Of a stretch of DNA of 64,000 nucleotides, positions 1-8,410 are shown one piece after another (position 1 is the stretch's first letter; each line of letters starts with the position of its first letter). The notes under the pieces were generated by a model that was not told the DNA's origin, did no database searches, and saw only the letters and a program-made list of their open reading frames with translations. The translations under genes and the position numbers were made by a program. This stretch comes from Brevibacterium moorei (lineage in GTDB: Bacteria; Actinomycetota; Actinomycetes; Actinomycetales; Brevibacteriaceae), in contig NZ_JANIJX010000001.1 in NCBI RefSeq assembly GCF_024580735.1, forward strand, positions 186,001 to 250,000, written 5' to 3'.

Positions 1-86
1 TGGGCAGCGGAATGCTGGCGCTCGCCTTCACCGGCCTGTATCGGATCCGCAAAAGCAGTCAAAGTCACATCCCCGGCAGGCGCTGA
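1..86 (+). CDS. C-terminal fragment of a membrane-anchored protein (5' end outside window)
   Basis: The reading frame that starts at base 3 is open from the window edge to a TGA at 84-86. It gives 27 residues: a short hydrophobic stretch (GMLALAFTGLY) followed by a basic tail with several Arg and Lys. This hydrophobic-then-positive ending fits a last transmembrane helix, or the tail of a sortase-type sorting signal. The upstream part needed to decide (for example an LPxTG motif) lies outside the window. Function unknown; the reading frame itself is moderately supported. Confidence 0.45.
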   Translation, partial: GSGMLALAFTGLYRIRKSSQSHIPGRR

Positions 87-124
87 GCGGAGCACCTGGG
101 GCCGAAACCCGCTTCCACTCCACG

Positions 125-130
125 TAGAAT
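125..130 (+). promoter_or_regulatory. -10 element of the gap promoter
   Basis: The hexamer TAGAAT matches the actinobacterial TANNNT -10 consensus. It lies 40 nt before the GTG start of the GAPDH gene, leaving a leader of about 34 nt that holds the ribosome site GAAAGG. No convincing -35 is seen. Confidence 0.5.
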
Positions 131-170
131 GGGCCCGACGCATCCTCAACCCAACGAAAGGGACTGACCC

Positions 171-1607
171 GTGAGTGATCTCGCCACAGCGAAGATGCAG
201 GAGTGGACCGCCAAACAGGACGCAGCGGAGCAGCTGCTGCCGATCGTGGGCCGCCTGCACCGGAACAACGAGGTTCTGCTGACCGTGTACGGTCGGAGCC
301 TGCTGAACAAGTCGGTCACCGGCATCATCAAGGCACACCGATACGCCCGACACTTCGATACAACCGATCTGGACCTGGGCGAGACGCTGGCCATCGCCGA
401 AGTACTCGAGACCTTGGACCTGGGCGCGGCCCGGATCGACCTGGGCCGTCTGGCAGCGGGCTTCCGCACCACCGGCGGTGAACTCGCCGACTACCTGCGC
501 TCCGAGCTCGCCCCCGTCGTCGGCGCTCACACCGCCGCCGGTGCCCCCCGCGATGTCGTGCTCTACGGCTTCGGTCGGATCGGCCGACTGCTGGCCCGCA
601 TCCTGATCGACCGGGCGGGCAATTCCGGTATGCGCCTGCGCGCCGTTGTGGTCCGCCGCAACAGCGATGACGACATCATCAAGCGCGCCTCCCTGCTGCG
701 CCGCGATTCGATCCACGGCAAGTTCGACGGCAACATCGTCGTCGACGAGGAAGCCGAGACGATCCTGGCCAACGGCGTGCTGATCCAGGTCATCTACTCC
801 AACGATCCATCGACGGTCGACTACACCGCCTACGGCATCGAGGACGCCCTCGTCATCGACAACACCGGTAAGTGGCGCGACGAGGCCGGCCTGTCCAAGC
901 ACCTGCAGTGCCCGGGCGCTGCGAAGGTGCTGCTGACGGCACCTGGCAAGGGCGCGCTGAAGAACATCGTCTTCGGCGTCAACAACGATTCGATCACCGA
1001 TACCGACACGATCCTGTCCGCGGCCTCCTGCACCACGAACGCCATCACCCCGGTGCTCAAGGTCGTCAACGACGAATTCGGCGTGGTCAACGGGCACATG
1101 GAGACCGTCCACTCATACACCAACGACCAGAACCTGGTCGACAACTTCCACAAGAAGGAGCGCCGCGGCCGCGCAGCCGGGCTCAATATGGTGCTCACGG
1201 AGACCGGTGCCGCCACCGCGGTTGCCAAGGCGCTGCCGGAACTGGCCGGCAAGCTCACCGGCAATTCGATCCGCGTCCCCACCCCGGACGTGTCAATGGC
1301 CGTGCTGAACCTCAACCTGGCCAAGGAGACCACCGCAGATGACCTCAACGACTTCCTGCGCCAGGTCTCACTGAACTCGCGGCTGCGCAACCAGGTCGAC
1401 TACATCGCCTCCCCGGAGGTTGTGTCCACCGACTTCGTCGGGTCCCGGCGGGCGGGTGTCGTCGACGGCCTGGCCACGATCGTCGAGGGCAACCGCGCGG
1501 TTCTCTACGTGTGGTATGACAACGAGTTCGGCTACTCCTGCCAGGTTGTGCGCATCGCCGCGCAGATGACCGGGGCAGCGGCCCCGGCCTTCCCTGCACT
1601 GGGCTGA
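171..1607 (+). CDS. gap: Glyceraldehyde-3-phosphate dehydrogenase, long (~480-residue) actinobacterial type
   Basis: Interconverts glyceraldehyde 3-phosphate and 1,3-bisphosphoglycerate in the cytosol. The 478-residue product has a ~125-residue N-terminal extension, then the nucleotide-binding motif GFGRIG (about residues 133-138) and the catalytic signature SCTTN with the nucleophile Cys287. Classic GAPDH is ~335 residues; a ~480-residue paralogue is known in corynebacteria and relatives and has been linked to the gluconeogenic or NADP-using direction, but coenzyme preference cannot be read here. The start is GTG at 171 with GAAAGG about 10 nt upstream. No pgk or tpi follows, so it is not part of a glycolytic gap-pgk-tpi operon, which suggests a second GAPDH elsewhere in the genome (inference). 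A strong inverted repeat follows the stop. Confidence 0.93.
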   Translation: MSDLATAKMQEWTAKQDAAEQLLPIVGRLHRNNEVLLTVYGRSLLNKSVTGIIKAHRYARHFDTTDLDLGETLAIAEVLETLDLGAARIDLGRLAAGFRTTGGELADYLRSELAPVVGAHTAAGAPRDVVLYGFGRIGRLLARILIDRAGNSGMRLRAVVVRRNSDDDIIKRASLLRRDSIHGKFDGNIVVDEEAETILANGVLIQVIYSNDPSTVDYTAYGIEDALVIDNTGKWRDEAGLSKHLQCPGAAKVLLTAPGKGALKNIVFGVNNDSITDTDTILSAASCTTNAITPVLKVVNDEFGVVNGHMETVHSYTNDQNLVDNFHKKERRGRAAGLNMVLTETGAATAVAKALPELAGKLTGNSIRVPTPDVSMAVLNLNLAKETTADDLNDFLRQVSLNSRLRNQVDYIASPEVVSTDFVGSRRAGVVDGLATIVEGNRAVLYVWYDNEFGYSCQVVRIAAQMTGAAAPAFPALG

Positions 1608-1615
1608 GCTAAGAG

Positions 1616-1663
1616 ATGCGCAGGGGGCGCCGCCCCCGTGTCGGCGCCGCGCCCCCTGCGCAT
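1616..1663. terminator. Bidirectional terminator between gap and the hydroxyacid dehydrogenase
   Basis: Perfect 15-bp arms (1616-1630 and 1649-1663; left arm ATGCGCAGGGGGCGC) flank an 18-nt loop that is itself GC-rich. It lies between two convergent genes. There is no T-run on either side. Confidence 0.7.
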
Positions 1664-1673
1664 GTCCCGGGGA

Positions 1674-2663
1674 TCACGCCCGGGCGTAGCCGCGGGCCAC
1701 ATCGACGGGGTTGAGCAATTCCCCACCGGTCTGGAAGCGCTCCCAGTTCTCGATGAACTGGTCGTTCACGCGCTCCTCGGAATCACGCAGGTCACCGCTC
1801 ATGTGCGGTGTGATAACGACCCCGGGCGCGTCCCACAGCGGGTGGTCGGCCGGCAGCGGCTCCGGATCGGTGACATCGAGGATGGCCCCGGCAATGGTTC
1901 CCGCCTCAAGCGCACCGACGAGGTCATCGGTGACCACGGACGCCCCCCTGCCCAGATTGACCAGTACCGCGTGTGGCGCACAGGCCTCCAGCACCCGGGA
2001 GTCGATGAGTCCACGGGTCGCCCCGGTCAGTGGGGCAATGTCGATGATCCAGTCGTATGCACCGACGTGCTCGGCCAATCGGGCGGAATCGACGATGGTC
2101 TCGAATTCCGCATCGCCCGCCCTGGCGTGGGTGCCGGCGCCGGAACAGGAGACCCCCACCGCGCGCAGCGCCCTGGCGATCGCGCGCCCGATCGAGCCCA
2201 CTCCCACGATCAGCGCCGACGTTCCCGCGAGCATTCCGGTGGGTCGGTAGGCCCACTCGTGGGCGGCCTGCTGTCGGGCGAACCGTGCATGCTCCTTGAC
2301 ATGGGCGAACAGGTGGGACAGCACCCATTCGGCCATCGGCTCGTCGAACACTCCCCTGGCATTCGTCACGGCCGCCCCCAGCGCTGCGATCCGGGGATCG
2401 CCCAGGTGATCGACTCCGGCTGAGCCGGTGTGAATCCAGCGCAGCCCACCGGCCGTGTCCACGAGCTCGGGGAGCTCGCGGGCGGCCCGTGGGCTGCGGA
2501 TGAAGAGCACCTCGGTGCCGGGCAGCAGCGCGGCCAGATTGTCCGCGTGCGCCCAGCGCACCTCAGTGCTTAGGCCCGCTAGGCGCGGTGACCTCTGCAG
2601 CTGGGGATCCTGCACGATGGTCAGGACCGTCTCCGGGGTTGGCTTCTGTGGCGTCTGCGTCAT
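1674..2663 (-). CDS. D-isomer-specific 2-hydroxyacid dehydrogenase
   Basis: A 329-residue NAD(P)-dependent dehydrogenase of the D-2-hydroxyacid family, which reduces a 2-oxoacid to the D-hydroxyacid; the substrate is not identifiable. Visible motifs are the nucleotide-binding GVGSIGRAIARAL, the LVNLGRGASVV segment with the Arg region that follows, the conserved DPEPLPADHPLW segment and the His-containing ITPHMSG near the end. Start chosen at ATG 2663 because GAGGAGG lies 6 nt before it; this makes the gene overlap the 3' end of the upstream transporter by 101 nt. An internal GTG at 2615 is the alternative and would also overlap. Co-direction and overlap imply it is translated from the tetR-transporter mRNA, so it may act on a compound related to the exported one (inference). 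Confidence 0.85.
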   Translation of the reverse strand: MTQTPQKPTPETVLTIVQDPQLQRSPRLAGLSTEVRWAHADNLAALLPGTEVLFIRSPRAARELPELVDTAGGLRWIHTGSAGVDHLGDPRIAALGAAVTNARGVFDEPMAEWVLSHLFAHVKEHARFARQQAAHEWAYRPTGMLAGTSALIVGVGSIGRAIARALRAVGVSCSGAGTHARAGDAEFETIVDSARLAEHVGAYDWIIDIAPLTGATRGLIDSRVLEACAPHAVLVNLGRGASVVTDDLVGALEAGTIAGAILDVTDPEPLPADHPLWDAPGVVITPHMSGDLRDSEERVNDQFIENWERFQTGGELLNPVDVARGYARA

Positions 2664-4335
2664 GCAGTGCCTCCTCGATTGCGTCGGCTGTGGCGGGCCC
2701 GTCGCCCACCACCGCCATCGTATTCGTATCGAGGATCTCCCGGTGGGCTTCGGGCGTATCCTGGACGATCTTCGTCGCCAGCGCCTTCTCCTTGACCCAC
2801 AGCAGGATGATCGCACCGATGAAGGCTGTCGGGCTGACCCACATGAACACCGGGACCAGCGCATCGGCGTAGGCGTGGGTGATCATATCGTGGACAGGAT
2901 TGGCCAGGGTCTTGACGAAGTCAGGGGTCAACGAGTTCGCCCCGCCACCGGACATGGCCTTGGCGGCCTCGGGTCCCAACTGTTTGAGCCCGTCGCTGAG
3001 GTTGTTCGTCAGCCGGTTGGTGAACAGCGAGCCGATCACCGACATCCCCAGGGTCGCGCCGATCTGACGGAAGAAGTTGTTCGAGGCGGTCGCGGTACCG
3101 ACCATGCTCACCGGGAACGAGTTCTGCACGATCAGCACCAGGGTCTGCATGCCCAGGCCAAGGCCCAGACCCATCACACACAGATAGCCGATCATCACCC
3201 AGGCGTTCTGGTCGGCGGTGACGGTGCCCAACAGGACCAGGGCGACGCCCACCAGGGCCAGGCCGATAACGGGGTAGAACTTGTAACGGCCGGTCTTGGA
3301 CACGAGGAAGCCCACGATGATCGACACCGGCAGCATCACACCGTTCATCGGCACCATCATCAGGCCGGCGGGCGTCGGGGCGATGCCGTGGACCATCTGC
3401 AGGAAGGTCGGCAGATAGGACAGGGCGCCGAACATGCCGATACCCACGAAGATGCCGGAGATGGTGCACAGCACGAAGTTCCGGTCCGTGAACAGGCTCA
3501 TCGGGATGATCGGGTTGTCCACCGCGTTCTCCACGAACACGAAGACGACTGCGCTGGCGACTGCCACGCCCAGCAGGGTGACGATGACCGGGTCAGTCCA
3601 TTCGTACTGGTGGCCGCCCCAGGCCGTGGCCAGGATCAGCGCCGAAGTGAACTCGGCGATGAGCACCATACCGGCGATGTCGAGCTTGCGGTCTTTGCGC
3701 CCGTGGTTCAGGTGCGGAACCTTGAGGAAGATGATCGCCGAGATCAGCGCCAGAATGCCCAACGGGATCATCAACGCGAAGTTCCACCGCCAGCCGGGGC
3801 CCTCGGTGATCCAGCCGCCGATCAGGGGGCCGGCGACGGAGGACACCGCGAAGTTCGCGCCCATGATGCCCATGTACTTACCACGCTGTCGGGCAGGCAC
3901 GACAGCGGCGATGATCGACTGCGAGAGGATCATCAGGCCACCGCCACCGATCCCCTGGAGCACACGGCCCAGGATCAACAGTGCCATGTTGTGGGCGAAG
4001 AAGGCCACGATCGACCCGGCCAGGAACACCACAATGGCCGCGATGAAGATGTACTTCCGGTTGAACATATCGGAGAGCTTGCCGTAGATCGGCATCATGA
4101 TCGTCGAGGCCAGCATGAAGGCCGTGGAGACCCACAGCATCTGATCCACGCCGTTGAGTTCGCCCACGATGGTCGGCAGCGCGGTGCCCAACATGGTCTG
4201 GTTGAGCGAGAACATGAGCATCGCGATCATCAGGCCCACGAACAGCAGGATGATGCCGGACTGGCTCATCTCACCGTCGCCCGGGTGCGAGTGCCGCGCC
4301 TGCGCCCTCCGGGCAGTTGACTCTGGGGTACTCAT
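2563..4335 (-). CDS. DHA2-family (EmrB/QacA) MFS drug exporter, 14 TM
   Basis: A 590-residue proton-driven multidrug exporter of the inner membrane. After a short polar N-terminus come hydrophobic helices typical of the 14-TM DHA2 group, with the family motifs LNQTMLGTALPTIVGEL near TM1, YGKLSDMFNRK in the 2-3 loop, and LGRVLQGIGGGGLM in TM4. The last ~70 residues form a cytoplasmic tail rich in Asp, Glu, Ala and Pro. The ATG at 4335 overlaps the TGA of the tetR gene (ATGA), with GAAAGGAT just upstream, so the pair is translationally coupled. A TetR regulator next to a DHA2 exporter is a common arrangement for drug- or metabolite-inducible efflux. The tail coding region also encodes the ribosome site and start of the hydroxyacid dehydrogenase. 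Confidence 0.93.
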   Translation of the reverse strand: MSTPESTARRAQARHSHPGDGEMSQSGIILLFVGLMIAMLMFSLNQTMLGTALPTIVGELNGVDQMLWVSTAFMLASTIMMPIYGKLSDMFNRKYIFIAAIVVFLAGSIVAFFAHNMALLILGRVLQGIGGGGLMILSQSIIAAVVPARQRGKYMGIMGANFAVSSVAGPLIGGWITEGPGWRWNFALMIPLGILALISAIIFLKVPHLNHGRKDRKLDIAGMVLIAEFTSALILATAWGGHQYEWTDPVIVTLLGVAVASAVVFVFVENAVDNPIIPMSLFTDRNFVLCTISGIFVGIGMFGALSYLPTFLQMVHGIAPTPAGLMMVPMNGVMLPVSIIVGFLVSKTGRYKFYPVIGLALVGVALVLLGTVTADQNAWVMIGYLCVMGLGLGLGMQTLVLIVQNSFPVSMVGTATASNNFFRQIGATLGMSVIGSLFTNRLTNNLSDGLKQLGPEAAKAMSGGGANSLTPDFVKTLANPVHDMITHAYADALVPVFMWVSPTAFIGAIILLWVKEKALATKIVQDTPEAHREILDTNTMAVVGDGPATADAIEEALHDADATEANPGDGPDHRAGSPAAEVTAPSGPKH

Positions 4336-5009
4336 TTCATCCTTTCGATGACGGTTTTGAACATGGCCACGGATTCTTCGAAGGCCGAGTCCATCTCCTC
4401 TTGATTCAGTTCACGGTCGAGTTCGACCTTCGCGGATCTGAAAGCGTGTTGCAGGGGCACGGTGCACAGCAGGGTGAGCATCCGGGCCAGACGGTCCGCC
4501 CGTGCCTCGTCGGCCGGTTCGATCCCGCGGGTCTTGATCCTGTCGCGTACGCCGGCCACGATGTCCTCGTCGAAGCGGCGCACGGCCTCCATGTTCAGCA
4601 GGACCAGCTGCGGGTACTGCACCAGCAGTGCACGGACCCGCGGGCGGGTCGCCGAGGCGGGTCCGACGAATTCGAAGGCGTGGCGCACCACGTGGGCGAT
4701 GTCCTCGGCCAGGTCGTCCCGGCGCGGTTGGAAGTCGCGGATGAAGGCACGCAGCTCACTGCCGTCGGATTCGTGATCCCCCTGGTCGAGGATCGCGGCC
4801 TCCTTCGACGGAAAGTAGTTGAAGAAGGTCCGCTTGGAGACCTCGGCGCGCTCGGCGATCTGTGCGATCGTCACCGCGTCGAGGCCGGCATCGCCGACCA
4901 GGTCGACGGCTGCGGCGTGGATGGCGTGGCGACGTTCGCGGGTCTTGCGCTCACGCAGTGATTCGCCACAGTCCTCCGGCTCGGAAGGATAACGGGGTTC
5001 TGTAGTCAC
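4332..5009 (-). CDS. TetR-family repressor of the adjacent exporter
   Basis: A 225-residue DNA-binding regulator. The N-terminal helix-turn-helix is visible as DAVTIAQIAERAEVSKRTFF followed by NYFPSKEAAIL, the most conserved TetR stretch; the C-terminal half is a ligand-binding helical domain of unknown ligand. Start placed at GTG 5009: a CATAAT -10 element ends exactly 6 nt before it and a 17-nt spaced TTGCTG -35 lies upstream, so the mRNA would be leaderless. A TTG at 5033 could extend the frame by 8 residues but lies upstream of the predicted transcription start. A large inverted repeat covers the -35 and spacer, which points to autorepression and control of the exporter in the same transcript. 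Confidence 0.9.
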   Translation of the reverse strand: MTTEPRYPSEPEDCGESLRERKTRERRHAIHAAAVDLVGDAGLDAVTIAQIAERAEVSKRTFFNYFPSKEAAILDQGDHESDGSELRAFIRDFQPRRDDLAEDIAHVVRHAFEFVGPASATRPRVRALLVQYPQLVLLNMEAVRRFDEDIVAGVRDRIKTRGIEPADEARADRLARMLTLLCTVPLQHAFRSAKVELDRELNQEEMDSAFEESVAMFKTVIERMK

Positions 5010-5015
5010 CAGATC

Positions 5016-5044
5016 ATTATGCACGGTATGCAAGTTTGCAGCAA
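5016..5044 (-). promoter_or_regulatory. Promoter of tetR-exporter operon
   Basis: On the minus strand -35 TTGCTG (5044-5039) and -10 CATAAT (5021-5016) are separated by 17 nt. The predicted transcription start falls on the GTG at 5009. Confidence 0.6.
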
Positions 5045-5063
5045 GCGCAAATCTGCAGACCGT
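5023..5063. promoter_or_regulatory. Probable TetR operator: 17-bp inverted repeat
   Basis: Left arm ACGGTATGCAAGTTTGC (5023-5039) and right arm GCAAATCTGCAGACCGT (5047-5063) match at 14 of 17 positions as an inverted repeat with a 7-nt spacer. Inside the left half is a second perfect small palindrome TGCAA-GT-TTGCA (5029-5040). The site covers the -35 element of the tetR promoter. Binding by the neighbouring TetR protein is inferred from position and symmetry. Confidence 0.7.
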
Positions 5064-5115
5064 GCAAGTTTTAAAGGCAGATCACATATACACCCTGGTC
5101 ACATGGCCGGTCGGA

Positions 5116-7041
5116 TCACATCTGCTGCCGCAGCCGGGAGCGCTGCACCTCGAGCACTGTGAGCTGTTCGAGCAGTTTCGCACTGGTGGCGGCATCGGCC
5201 GGGTCGGTGCGCTGCAGCCGCGAGTGCAGCAAACCGGAGATCCGCACCATGTCGTTGTCGAACAGCCGGGCGACGATCCCCCTGGCGTAGCGTTCGACCC
5301 CGTCCTCCCCCTGCGCCGGCAGCGGGGATACCGCGAGTTCGCCCACCAGGGGCCGCAGGTCCTCTCCGGCCGATTGCATCACGGCCTCCGGCCAGGCCGG
5401 CCCCACCGCGATCGCCCGGGAGATCCCACCGCAGGACACCATCGCCCGGTGCACCGCCCGCAGCCGCGGATCGCGGAAGGTGTCGGGGCTCAAGGCGTCG
5501 AACAGTCGGGCGTTGACGAACTCCGGGCGTTGCAGGGCCACTTGCAGGGCCCCGCGCTCGACCCGGAGAGCGGTGGCATCGGCCGGGGACAGTTCCTCGG
5601 CATAGGCCGCGATCGTCTGGGACACCGAACCGGGCGAAGACCCGGGGGCAGCTGCCGGGGTCGGCTCGACCGGGCGGTGCCGTTCCGGTTCCGAACGGCC
5701 GGGTGAGCCGTGCCTGCGGGACCGCGCGGCCCGCACCGCCCTGGCGACCTCCGCGGTGTCCACGCCGAGATATCCGGCGACGAAGCGCTCATAGCCCGGG
5801 CGCAGCGCAGCATCGCGCAGACCCGCCACCATCGGCGCAGCAGCCCGGATCGCACCCACCCTGCCCTCGACCGTGCCGATGTCGAAGGTGTCCACCACCG
5901 AGGTGATGGCGAACTCGACCAGGGGCCTGCGACCGTCGACCAGCTCCCGCACGGCGGCATCGCCCTGGGCCATCCGCAGCTCGCACGGATCCATCCCACC
6001 GGGGGTGATGGCGACAAAGGTCTGCGAGACGAACTTCTGGTCCTCCTTGAATGCCTTGAGAGCGGCATTGCGCCCGGCCTCATCACCGTCGAAGGTGAAG
6101 ATCACCTCGCCGTGGGCGCTAGCGTCATCGCCCATCAGCCGCCGGACGATCTTCACGTGCTCCTCGCCGAAGGCGGTACCGCAGGTCGCCACAGCCTGGG
6201 TCACACCGGCCAACTGGGCCGCCATCACATCGGTGTAGCCCTCGACGATGACCACGCGCTTGGTCTTGGCGATCGACTTCTTGGCCAGGTCGAGCCCGTA
6301 GAGGACCTGGTTCTTGTGATAGAGGGGGGTCTCCGGGGTGTTGAGGTATTTCGGACCCTGATCGTCGGGCAGGATCCGCCGGGCGCCGAAACCGATGACC
6401 CGGCCGGAGACATCGCGGATCGGCCAGGTCAGACGACCGCGGAACCGATCGTAGACCCCCCGCTTGCCCTGGACCACCAGACCGGCCTTGAGCATATCGT
6501 CGGTGGTGAAACCGCGCCCGGATAGGTGCCGGGTCAGATTGTCCCAGCCGGGCAGGGCGAAGCCCACCCCGTAGGTCTGGCAGGCGGTCAGGTCGAAACC
6601 GCGCTCGCTGAGATAGGCCCGGCCGGGTTCGGCCTGGGGTGCCCCCAGGTTCTCCCGGAAGAAGTCCGCGGCGACCTGGTGCATGTCGATCAGGCGCTGC
6701 CTGCTCCCCTGTTCGCGCCGGTCGGGACCCTTGCCATCCTCATAGGTCAGCTGCAGTCCGGCCTTCTCGGCCAGCCGTTCGACCGACTCGGTGAAGCTCA
6801 GGCCCTCGACCTTCTGCAGGAAGGTGAACACATCACCGGACTCCCCGCACCCAAAGCAGTGGTACAGGCCCATACTGGGGCGCACGTGGAAGCTCGGGGT
6901 GCGCTCATCGTGGAACGGGCACAGCCCCTTGAGCGAGTCGACACCCCCGCTGCGCAGGCTCACATGGTCACCGACCACCTCGTCGATGCGCGTGCGGGCG
7001 CGGACCTCGTCGATGTCCTCGCGCCGGATCAATCCCGGCAT
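5116..7041 (-). CDS. dnaG: DNA primase
   Basis: Synthesises RNA primers at the replication fork. The 641-residue product begins with a CHC2 zinc-binding domain (Cys41, His44, Cys62, Cys65), followed by the catalytic core and a TOPRIM domain with VVIVEGYTDV (Glu267) and the metal-binding TFDGDEAGR. A Pro/Ala/Ser-rich linker around residue 450 precedes the C-terminal helicase-interaction region. Start chosen at ATG 7041, preceded by GGAAGGAG at 5-6 nt; an in-frame codon 51 nt further upstream lacks such a site and adds residues not typical of the family. It is the last gene of dus-dgt-dnaG, 67 nt after dgt, an order shared with other actinobacteria where dgt and dnaG are neighbours. Confidence 0.96.
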   Translation of the reverse strand: MPGLIRREDIDEVRARTRIDEVVGDHVSLRSGGVDSLKGLCPFHDERTPSFHVRPSMGLYHCFGCGESGDVFTFLQKVEGLSFTESVERLAEKAGLQLTYEDGKGPDRREQGSRQRLIDMHQVAADFFRENLGAPQAEPGRAYLSERGFDLTACQTYGVGFALPGWDNLTRHLSGRGFTTDDMLKAGLVVQGKRGVYDRFRGRLTWPIRDVSGRVIGFGARRILPDDQGPKYLNTPETPLYHKNQVLYGLDLAKKSIAKTKRVVIVEGYTDVMAAQLAGVTQAVATCGTAFGEEHVKIVRRLMGDDASAHGEVIFTFDGDEAGRNAALKAFKEDQKFVSQTFVAITPGGMDPCELRMAQGDAAVRELVDGRRPLVEFAITSVVDTFDIGTVEGRVGAIRAAAPMVAGLRDAALRPGYERFVAGYLGVDTAEVARAVRAARSRRHGSPGRSEPERHRPVEPTPAAAPGSSPGSVSQTIAAYAEELSPADATALRVERGALQVALQRPEFVNARLFDALSPDTFRDPRLRAVHRAMVSCGGISRAIAVGPAWPEAVMQSAGEDLRPLVGELAVSPLPAQGEDGVERYARGIVARLFDNDMVRISGLLHSRLQRTDPADAATSAKLLEQLTVLEVQRSRLRQQM

Positions 7042-7108
7042 GTGCACTCCTTCCGCGCTCGCGCGCCCCGTTCCATTCCCCGCAGACCCCACCGCGCCCC
7101 GGCGCGGC

Positions 7109-8407
7109 TCACAACAGGCTGCCGGTGTCGTTCTGCATCGTGTGGTAGTGCGCCCAGGCCGAATGATCGGTCAGGGTCGCCACCTGGTCGACGACCACCC
7201 GCAGCCGCCCGGCGTCGTCCGCGGCGTCCCGATGGTCGAGGAAGAACATCCTGTCCATCGCCTCCGGGCGCTCCGCGAAGTACTCGCACAGCTGCCCGAT
7301 GACCCGTGCCTGGATCCGCTGCAGCCGCAGGCGGTCCTGGGCGACCATGACGGTCACGGTGGCCAGCCCCTTGAGCACCGCGATCTCGATCCTGGTGTCG
7401 TCTGGAACGATCAGCCGGCCGTCGTAGCGGCCCAGCGGCTCCCAGCCGTAGACCGCGTGGGTCGCGGCCTCCGCGGCACCGGCGAACCGTCCGATCAGCT
7501 GGCTGGTCATATGCTTGAGCGCTGCCTGGGCGCGGCGGGAGCCGTCGAACTCGCCGTGGGGCCAATACGGTTGCGCGCGCAGCCGTTCGAGCGCCGCCAG
7601 CAGTGGGGCGTCCTCGATCTGGGGCAGATACCACTGCCTGGTGATGTCGAGCAGACCGGCCAGGGCATGATCGTTGCGGTAGGCGTCCAGGTCGAGGAAG
7701 CCCGAGTTGATCGCGTCCTCGACGTCGTGCACCGAATAGGAGATGTCGTCGGCCAGATCCATCAACTGGGCCTCGATGCACCTGCGCCCATCGTCGCGCC
7801 CCGCGCGGACGAAGTCGAAGACCTCCCGATCGTCGGCGTAGACGCCGAACTTCCTGATCGTCGCACTGGCGGTATCCGGCGTGGGCGCCGCGGAGCGCGG
7901 CCAGGGATATTTGATGCACGCGTCGAGGGTGGCGCGCGTCAGGTTGAGGCCGGCGGGCCGGCCGCCGGAGCCGAGCACCTTGGGTTCGAGCCGGGAGAGA
8001 ACGCGCAGCGTCTGCGCATTGCCCTCGAATCCGCCGATGTCGCGGGCGATCTCGTCGAGCACCGCTTCGCCGTTGTGGCCGAAGGGCGGGTGTCCCAGGT
8101 CGTGGGCCAGGCAGGCGGCGTCGACGACATCGGGATCGCTGCCCAGGTAGCGGGCGAGTTCGCGGCCCACCTGTGCCACCTCGAGTGAATGGGTCAGGCG
8201 GGTGCGCACGAAGTCGTCACTGCCCGGCGAGACCACCTGGGTCTTCGCGCCCAGCCGACGCAGGCCCGAGGAGTGCAGGACGCGCGCCCGGTCCCGTTGG
8301 AACGCGGAGCGGCGCGGACTCTTCTGCGGTTCGTGGACCCAGCGCGCCCGGTCGTCAAGGCTGTAGCCCGCCACGCCCTGGGGCAGGGCGCCCGGCATCG
8401 CGGTCAT
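7109..8407 (-). CDS. dgt: Deoxyguanosinetriphosphate triphosphohydrolase-like HD-domain protein
   Basis: Hydrolyses a deoxynucleoside triphosphate to the deoxynucleoside and triphosphate, contributing to dNTP balance. The 432-residue product has the HD-superfamily metal ligands in RTRLTHSLEV and LAHDLGHPPFGHNGE, and a third conserved His/Asp region (DLADDISYSVHDVEDA) typical of dNTPases. Start is ATG 8407, three bases after the stop of dus, so the genes are very likely cotranscribed and coupled; a purine-rich GGGGGG within the end of dus serves as ribosome site. A second in-frame ATG nine bases later is possible. Substrate specificity (dGTP alone or several dNTPs) is not determinable. Confidence 0.93.
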   Translation of the reverse strand: MTAMPGALPQGVAGYSLDDRARWVHEPQKSPRRSAFQRDRARVLHSSGLRRLGAKTQVVSPGSDDFVRTRLTHSLEVAQVGRELARYLGSDPDVVDAACLAHDLGHPPFGHNGEAVLDEIARDIGGFEGNAQTLRVLSRLEPKVLGSGGRPAGLNLTRATLDACIKYPWPRSAAPTPDTASATIRKFGVYADDREVFDFVRAGRDDGRRCIEAQLMDLADDISYSVHDVEDAINSGFLDLDAYRNDHALAGLLDITRQWYLPQIEDAPLLAALERLRAQPYWPHGEFDGSRRAQAALKHMTSQLIGRFAGAAEAATHAVYGWEPLGRYDGRLIVPDDTRIEIAVLKGLATVTVMVAQDRLRLQRIQARVIGQLCEYFAERPEAMDRMFFLDHRDAADDAGRLRVVVDQVATLTDHSAWAHYHTMQNDTGSLL

Positions 8408-8410
8408 CCC

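Noticed and set aside
2455..4320. Long plus-strand open frame of over 600 codons opposite the MFS gene
   Set aside because: It is an antisense shadow of the exporter, rich in His, Asp, Gln and Arg as expected from high GC, with no family signature.
5023..5063. Possible attachment or integration site because of the nested repeats
   Set aside because: There is no integrase, tRNA or mobile gene nearby, and the position over a TetR promoter explains the symmetry as an operator.
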